NCBI GenBank assembly: GCA_017654735.1
Contig: JADPYG010000092.1
Coordinates: 175,288-239,287, forward strand
Origin: Vishniacozyma victoriae
Lineage: Eukaryota; Basidiomycota; Tremellomycetes; Tremellales; Bulleribasidiaceae
Reading direction: 5' to 3'
DNA length: 64,000 nucleotides
This document shows positions 56,936-64,000 of the stretch, one piece after another. The position numbers and the translations under genes are program-made. The notes below the pieces were generated by a model. That model searched no databases. It was not told where the DNA came from and saw only the letters and a program-made list of their open reading frames with translations. The number at the start of each line of letters is the position of its first letter. Within the stretch, counting starts at the first letter, position 1.

Positions 56936-59490
56936 ATGTCCGAGGTCAGCTTGGACACTCCGGCAATCACCATCAATCTCGACCATGTCGAAGCAAAAGA
57001 GAATGCCGATGGTGTTAGGAACGGATCGAATGGAATGGATGGGAACCAGTCGACCGAGCTAGACTCGTATCCAGAAGGGTAAGTCCGCTCTCTCTCTCTC
57101 ACACTGTGAGTAAAGTAGCTGATGACCAGTCGAACGACCCCGACTCCTGAATCAGAATCAGCGAACTTCCTATCCCGCAACCCAAGCTTCATCGCCTCTA
57201 CCCCAGCCGAATCATCCGTACCCAACTCGGCACCCTCCTCGACGGGCGCACCACGCGCAACAATCGGTCTAGGACCATTATCAGGTGAAGAACAATTAAA
57301 ATCAAGTTTAACCTCCAACGACCGTTTATTCCTCTTGATCGTCGCCAAGGAGGTGGAAGCTTTCATGATCAAGGTGAAAAATGGGGAGAATCCAAATATC
57401 ATCCCCTCTATTCCTGTTGCTACCAATTCGACATCTGCTCTAGCGTCAATGAGTGCTTCGTTCATTGTTGGCTCTCATGTTTCGAGTACATTTCAGAGAA
57501 TGTTGGTTTATAAATTGGCGGAATGGTATGGGTTAAAGGCGGTTCATGTTCAAGATGTCGCCATGATTATTGGTGTCGTTGGGAACTTTGATACTAGAGG
57601 GTAAGTCTGTCCTTCAGTGATAAAGTAGGTGCTGATGGTAGTCTATCATTACGCCTAGCCGACCTTGCGCCTACACAGGATACCGCCCCTCCAAAGATCA
57701 AAATTATGCAACGAGCACAAAACAGTGCACCCTCCGCCAACGGTTCTTCACGTCCTGGATCTACCGTTACCGATGATTCACAAACTGGATCGTCCTCAAA
57801 AGCAAAGACTTTGGAGGAAAGGGAACAAGCATACGCAAAAGCCAAAGAGAGGATATACGGCAATACCACCAACCCCAATCCTCCTGAATCGTCAATTACA
57901 CCAGAAGACGCTTCCGCACTCGAACCGCCAGCTCAGATCGTACCCGTACAAGCTCAAATTGGTCGACGCGCAGTACATACCGATGATTTCGAGACGGCGC
58001 CCAGGGAGAGGGAAGATCCTTATGCGAATTATTCAATCCCAAATCCGTATGGCTCTTATGGGTATAATCAACAAGCCATGCCTCAATATGGGTACAATCC
58101 ACACATGAACCAACATATTCCTCAGTATGGTAATCAACCTCGACCTCAACAATATATGGCCGGACCATCTTATATGCCAATGTACGGACATCAACCTCCT
58201 CCACCACAGAATCCATATACGGTTCAAGGACAATGGGTTCAAGTGCCACAGAATTATCATCAAATGCCAAATACCCAATGGGTTCCTAATCCCAATATTC
58301 AAGGTCAAGGTCATCAGCCAATGCCAATGATTCCCCAAGGGATGCAGTACCCCGCTTATGGATATCCTCAACAACCTCAACCCCACCCACAGCTGCAACA
58401 ACAACAGAATTACGGATACCTAATCCAACCTGTTCCCATCCGTCCTCCGCCACATCCCCATTCGTCCGCTTCATCCTCGATTTCGTCGAGATCGTATCAT
58501 TCTTACCACGATGCTTCTAGGCCACATTCGAGGGGAAGTACAACGAGTAATATGAGTGCTACAAGTAGTGTACGATTTGGTAATTTGTACCCTGCCAACC
58601 AGGGGGGTGGAACATATCGACAGACGAGAAGGAAACATCATGGTGTCAATGGGATCAATGCTCCCATAGGAGAAGGTTCAGATCGGAGAGAAAGGGATCA
58701 TAGTCCTGTAAGCTGTTTCCCCCAATGTACCACAGTGATAGCTGACGTTTAGGCCTCCCGCTCAAACGGTTCATCCCATTCATCCCGTCGTCCAGAATCA
58801 ATCAACCTAATCCCACCATCTCAACACCCCCTCCCCCAACGCCCAGACTGGGCAGCGAATAATATACAATACCATCCCTCACCCAGTCCACAAACCCACA
58901 CCCAATCCCAATCCCCGGGGCAGAGTCCAACAGATTTCCCACCACTCCGACAAGGTGGAGGGACACATGCTGAACCTATGCAAGTTGAACGTACGAAAAT
59001 GAGGCCTCTTAATGGAACAGCCTGGAATGGGGTTAAGTTGGGTATCACCTCGCCCATCTCAGATCATGCGGTCATTTCACCTCGGATGTTGATTTCTGCG
59101 CCCGTTTCAGCGGTCCCTACCGTTCCGGCACCTAGTACACCTCGAGAAAACGATATCACCATCCCTCCTGTCGAGACTACTCCTCAAGTCCCGATTTCGA
59201 ATCAAAATACGGTAAAAGAATTAAAACCGAAGTCAACAAATGGCGAATCGAAATCGAAAAGCACCGATGAAGATTTCCCACGCAGACCACCAAATTCTTC
59301 ACAACTGTATAACCCAAATCCCATCCCTCCCACCACTAAACCCGCCATTGAAGAGATGATTCCTGGAAAGATACCTGCTGAGGTTATTGAAGCTAAACTG
59401 GCGGCTATCTCGATTAAAGAAGGAGTCACTATTGGACCTCCTGCTAATAAGAAAGTCGCTTCTTATGCCAAGATAGTGAGGAGGGATTAG
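56936..59490 (+). CDS. R3H and SUZ domain RNA-binding protein
   Basis: Exons 56936-57078, 57130-57600, 57642-58707 and 58753-59490 encode 805 residues. The R3H region (NDRLFLLIVAKEVEAFMI to FQRMLVYKLAEWYGLKAVHV) is followed by a SUZ motif, PPKIKIMQRAQNSAPSANG to LEEREQAYAKAKERIYG. This pairing binds single-stranded nucleic acid, as in R3HDM and fungal relatives. The long middle (~305-560) is rich in Gln, Pro, Tyr and Asn (QYGYNPHMNQHIPQYGNQPR), a prion-like low-complexity domain. The C-terminal part is Ser/Pro-rich with KLGITSPISDHAVISPRM. Likely cytoplasmic and mRNA-associated. Confidence 0.85.
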
Positions 59491-59910
59491 GACTTTACAG
59501 GAGGTTGGAGGTTGGGCGGGTGAGGGGAAAGGGGAGAATTAGGGGAGCAGTGGAGGAGGGCAATTGTTGTATACATCATTTTCGAGGCGTCATTGGAATA
59601 GCTCATACACACCATACTATACTATATCGATGCAGGCATTTTCCACAGACGGTACTGAAACAGCGAAGGCGGAAGTCCATGCAAGTCAATCAAGCGATCG
59701 ATCAGGATAAGAAACACCACAGATCTCCAACGTGCCCTTACTGTTGGATGTCAATATTGGGTCTGGCCTGGATTTCAACCATCATCCCGAGCCGTGAATC
59801 CGATGCTGAAGAGAGGTGAACCGAGCATCTCGGTGACTCCCACGGCCTCTCGCAGAGGCTTGTGTCCGGAGCAATCGATACATCAAAACACCAACTCTCT
59901 CTCTCTCTCT
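59491..59910. other. Intergenic gap between converging genes, 420 bp
   Basis: 3' flanks of the R3H-SUZ gene (plus) and NDUFB8 (minus). A (CT)n run at about 59895-59912 abuts the NDUFB8 stop codon. Open frames here are not supported. Confidence 0.4.
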
Positions 59911-60629
59911 CTACTCATCCATGGACTCCTCCTCGATCCTGGCTGCATTCCTACCTCCCAACTCCTTCTCCAATCCACCGTAAGGATACGACCTCTTTGC
60001 TACTGGGCTTTCGATTCGGTTGATAGTGAGGAAATAACCAAAGACGCCAACTGCTGTGAATGCTCCGAGGATCTGCCATTAGTCCACTAATCCCAGCATT
60101 AATTGGAGGAGAGAGTGGAGGACATACGGAGAAAAGAGCAGTCAAACCACCAATCTTGTGAGCATCAGGGGACCACATTCCTAGTGCATCTTCCTCCTCA
60201 TGGACCTTTTCATTAGCAGACTGCGCTGAAGGGGAAGGGAAGCAAGGGACTCACGACTTCACCAAAGTTTTTACGTTCTTGTCGATCCCACCATCCGAAT
60301 GGTTCTCGGTGCTGGAGCGATAGGTAGGGTAATTGTGGGTAACCGTTTACTGCGAGTCAGCCCTTATCTCAAATATCTACATGAGACTCGAATTTCCGTT
60401 TCAGTCCATTTGCGGAGTGTTTCACATGAATGGTCTTTCTGACGGGTCTAGGAAAAAGAGACATACGCTGAGGATCAACCTCTTCTCCAGGAGCAAGGGT
60501 CCCAGCAATATCCGTCGACGGTGTCCCAGAAGAGTTTGTGGGAGCGCGCGTCGTTACTGATCGACTAGCGACTACAGCCCTAGGGGTTGCACGGGCGAGG
60601 GTAGGGGTTCGGAGTAGTGTACGGATCAT
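59911..60629 (-). CDS. Mitochondrial complex I subunit NDUFB8 (ASHI)
   Basis: Accessory subunit of the membrane arm of NADH:ubiquinone oxidoreductase. Exons 60629-60467, 60349-60255, 60205-60128 and 60072-59911 encode 165 residues. A mitochondrial presequence (MIRTLLRTPTLARATPRAVV) precedes DPQLNGYPQLPYLSLQHREP, FGWWDRQERKNFGE and LGMWSPDAHKIGG, the family block, then the membrane segment LGAFTAVGVFGYFL. It ends in a hydrophilic tail. The presence of complex I fits a non-Saccharomyces fungus. Introns 117, 49 and 55 nt. Confidence 0.9.
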
Positions 60630-60844
60630 TGTATATGTATATGTATATAGTTAGTAGAGCGAATAGGGGCCATTAGATTGGTTGATCCCCTTTGAGATAG
60701 GCGTGACGGCCACATGGCTTGTATAGGCGTGAAGGCGCGTCTTGTGTTGATGTACCTTGCCACTAGATATATTAGACAATTGATTATTTTGATAGTATAG
60801 TATTGATACCCCGCTAGTCCTCGTAGAGGCCACCAGCCTCCAAT

Positions 60845-63800
60845 ATGGCTTTCAGGCTACGTATGTCTTTCGATCAAACACATAGTTGGCGCTAATATCA
60901 CAGCGAATAACAAGAAATTCAAGCCTACAATCAATAAAACGGTAGCTCGTAAAGCCTCTATCCCAGCTTCCCTAGCCAGACCATCAGGCTCGACACCAAC
61001 ATCCACTTCATCCGGCACACCGAATCCCTCGGCTTCGGCTTCGGCTTCAAGACCCACCCCTTCGCCTTTAGCAGCTACACCCGCACTGGAAGATGATGGC
61101 GTACCACCATCACTGGAGAGTACGGCCGGGCCACCGACTATTGGATCTTCCGCTCCTGTCCAAACGCCTGGGACATTCAGGGAACCATCTCTACCGCCTC
61201 CGAGAAAGAGGGCTGCTTCGCCGACTCCGTCAAATGCTTCGAAAAGTAGTAGAACGGGTGGGAGGCCTACGATGATACATCTCGCTGCTTCTTCTGGACC
61301 TGCTAGGAGACCTACTGCTTCGCCTTCGCCAGCTCCTGCAACTCAAAGTCAGGTGGATGTTCCTCGACCTACTGCTTCGCCTTCGCCTGCTCCTGCGACT
61401 CGGAACGAAGTGGAGGTTGCTCGACCTACTGCTTCACCGTCCCCTGCGCCCGCTACTCAGAGCCAGAGTCAAGCGGATGTTCCTCGACCTACTGCTTCAC
61501 CGTCCCCTGCGCCGATCACTCAAAGTCAGAAAGAGGCTGCACGAGCTACGGCTACACCCTCGCCCGCACCTGCATCCGCCCCTCAAGTGATGCCCCCTCC
61601 ACCCACTCAAACTGAACCGAAACGAAAAGTCCACCCTAAACCTATCCCATTCCCTCCTCGCCCTCAAGTAGTACCCACACCTACACCTACACCTGCACCT
61701 AGACCTCCAAGCCCCAGTCCGAGCCAATCTTACTCCCAACCGCCTACTATTGGTAGTTCTCAAAATCAGATGCCCCCCGGTGGCCAAGGGACACAATCAA
61801 GTCAATCAAGTTTGATTGATCCGCAATTACTCGACGATACTCAAACGCCAGGAGCTGGACCGAGCCGCTCTCCATCTCGACCGAGGACTACGGCTGAAAT
61901 CGCTATGCAGCTCGTTGCTGATATTGCAAGTCTCCCAGCACCTGCGCCTAAAAAGAGATCAACCCTCCGAAAAGATGGTCAGCCAAGGAAGAAATATACA
62001 AGGACGAATCCTCATAATAAGAAACGAGTAACTAGGGATCCAAGTCTAGCGAGCGGGACGGATGATGGTGGGAGTAGTTCTAGGGCCAGTATAACTCCTG
62101 GTCCGGGAGAATCAGAGAATGGGAATGGAAGTGAACGAGGATCTTCGATCGCAACTACGAAAAAAACGACAGAACCTCGACCTAGGAAGAAACCAAAGCA
62201 GAGGACACCCGAATATGACGAAGATGGAAATGTCATTCGAAAAGCTAGGGGACCTTATAAATCTCGAGGAAGGGCGAATACGGAACATGATCGCCGACTT
62301 AGTAAATTCCGCAAAGCCCGTTCGACCTCTGGTGTACCTGCTTCCGCCGCGGGTGAAGAGGTAGATCCATTCGCAGAGGATATCCCTATCGACCCGGAAC
62401 TTTTGAAAATGGGCTCATTCGCTTCCAACTTCTACGATGGCGATATGACTGAGCGTGCGATCATACTAAAGAACGCTCAGAGGAACAAGCAGGAGGAAGC
62501 CAGGAAGGAGAGGTTGGAATTCGAGAGGATGAAACGCATTCGACTACAACCATTACGTAGACGCGAGAGGGCAAAGCGGAATGAAGATCGAGCTCAGAGG
62601 AGGTTACTTTGGGAGGAAGATGGAGCGCCAGAAGGAGAAGAGGAAGTCAGTGATGATGAAATTGACTCTACGGATGAGGAATACGAATTTGAACCTGATC
62701 GATTGACTCCTCCTGGATCTCCGGATCCTAATCAATATGATGAAGAGCCTGCGGACGACGAGGAGGAAGGTATCCGACCCGACGAGGCTAGGCCCGAAGA
62801 CGAGGATGACGAAGAAGGGCTCGGACTGGATGTCAATCCCTACGATAAGGGGGACGGCGAAGGGGAAGGGGAAGAATACGACGAGGAAGTAATGCCTCAA
62901 ACCAACCTCGCCGATTGGGGGTTCAACGTCACTGATGATGCCGATGCCGACCCCGAGAACGCCGACCAAGTAGCTGGACAAGTGACTGGTGACCCTAACG
63001 AACCCGAACCCGATTACTCGAATTTATACGATATCAATCCAGGAGAAGAAGGGGAATATGATGATGGAGAAGATGGTGCTCCTGGGTTCAGTTTCGCAGA
63101 TTACTCAGCCAACATGGAGAATCGTCGAACTCAAGCTCTCGCAACTCAGAACTCTCGATTTGTAGTCCAAGAAGACGATGATGAGACTAGAATGATCAAT
63201 AGTGTCAGTTGGCAAAAGAGGGAAAGGACAGATAAATGGACTGATGACGAGACGGATTTTTTTTACTCTGTAAGCTACTTCATTCCTGATTTAGAGAGGA
63301 GCTAATGACAAAGGTATTAGGGGAAGTTGGAGAGAATTATACAATGATGAAAGCTTTCTTCCCTGGTCGGACCGTTGCTCAAATCAAGAAGAAAGGGATT
63401 CGGGAAAACGCAAAGAATCCAGAAAAAGTAACTGCAGCAATAAATGCCAGGCGACCTATTGGTATGTCCCTTCCCCTATTCGATCCTGAGCTAAGCTGAT
63501 TAATCAGATAATGGATACCTTGTGAAATCAGCAGGCTACGATCCAGATAGACCATGGGATAAAGAAGAAGCTTTATTTGCAGAGGCGAAAAAGGATATGG
63601 CCCGTATTCAAGCTGAAGATCGGGGAGCGATATTTGATGAGAATGGCGAGATGGTAGGAGAGGCGGATGAGGGGAGCCAAATGGGTGATCCGATGGACAT
63701 GGAGCTTGATCCCATTGATGAAGTCGAGGAAGAAGATGTCGAGGGAGAGGGTGGTGAGGGAGATGAGACAGGCGAAGGCGCGGGTGAGGCTGAGGCTGAA

Positions 63801-63890
63801 GTCCAAGAAGAGGGCGAAGGGGGAGAAGAAGTTGAGGGACACGAAGACGGGAATGAGTCTCTATTCCTACCTGGTGCTACATCTCCCTGA
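60845..63890 (+). CDS. BDP1: Transcription factor TFIIIB subunit BDP1 (B'')
   Basis: Subunit of TFIIIB, which recruits RNA polymerase III to tRNA and 5S genes. Exons 60845-60860, 60904-63269, 63314-63461 and 63508-63890 encode 970 residues. The signature extended Myb/SANT domain lies near residue 775: WQKRERTDKWTDDETDFFYS, then LGEVGENYTMMKAFFPGRTV and AQIKKKGIRENAKNPEKV. Upstream are a Pro/Ser-rich repeat region (61310-61575) and a helical acidic segment (RQKARKERLEFERMKRIRL-like). The tail is very acidic. The first exon has 16 nt (MAFRL). Confidence 0.92.
61310..61575. repeat. Imperfect coding tandem repeat in BDP1
   Basis: Five copies of a unit of about 19-21 residues centred on RPTASPSPAPAT, separated by QSQ/NEVEVA-type spacers. 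The DNA copies are nearly identical over the PTASPSPAP part, so the array probably changes length. Confidence 0.8.
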
Positions 63891-64000
63891 ATCAAACATT
63901 CATACCATCTATGCAAGTTGTACACAATATGCTATGAACGCGGTGGAATTGGTATCTTTTAACTTCGTTTCCCCACCCCCTCTGCTTTTACACCCCCCCC

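Noticed and set aside
63960..64000. C-rich end of the window as a telomere
   Set aside because: It is an irregular C run, not a repeated CCCCCTAA-type unit.

Overview
The window reads as nuclear chromosomal DNA of a basidiomycete yeast or filamentous fungus, most likely a tremellomycete of the Cryptococcus/Kwoniella group. Genes are dense, lie on both strands and are cut by many very short introns, mostly 33 to 60 nt. Donors are mostly GTAAGT, GTGAGT or GTATGT. The branch site (CTGAT, CTAAC or CTGAC) sits only a few bases before the AG, so intron ends look like ctgatgatag. I rebuilt almost every gene by joining frames at such introns. The species call is inference from gene content and intron style.

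Layout. 1-8 kb: the 3' part of a vacuolar-type Ca2+ P-ATPase, a membrane-anchored MaoC-like protein and a fungal protein of unknown function. 8-9.9 kb: an intron-containing tRNA-Thr(CGU) and an extended-SDR epimerase/dehydrogenase. 9.9-14.7 kb: three unrecognised proteins, one with a C-terminal membrane anchor. 14.9-22 kb: ITPase (HAM1), a DysF-domain protein, a PHAF1/UPF0183 protein and a large membrane-bound spermidine-synthase-like protein. 22.3-25.4 kb: a group of four short Myb/SANT-like genes, one broken. 25.4-31 kb: RAD2/XPG nuclease, DASH subunit DAD2 and a methyltransferase. 32-34 kb: two neighbouring single-pass membrane proteins. 34-48.8 kb: APC3/CDC27, a LisH-CTLH-CRA protein, ORC5, an SPT-small-subunit-like protein, a monoacylglycerol-lipase-like hydrolase, the SNARE BOS1, a second group of three short Myb-like genes (two broken), MED6 and the ubiquitin-L40 fusion. 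49-64 kb: an AT-hook protein, a 51-bp tandem repeat, a secreted cysteine-rich protein, enoyl-CoA hydratase, an Rsc7/Swp82 chromatin-remodelling subunit, an R3H-SUZ protein, complex I subunit NDUFB8 and TFIIIB subunit BDP1.

Most of the window is conserved housekeeping: replication and repair (ORC5, RAD2), cell division (DAD2, CDC27), transcription (MED6, BDP1, Rsc7/Swp82), membrane traffic and lipids. The unusual part is the two groups of short Myb/SANT-like genes, about 19 kb apart. Of their seven members, three carry a single inactivating change and one appears to have lost its ancestral stop codon. This looks like a fast-evolving family with active gain and loss. No mobile element, CRISPR array or viral sequence was seen.
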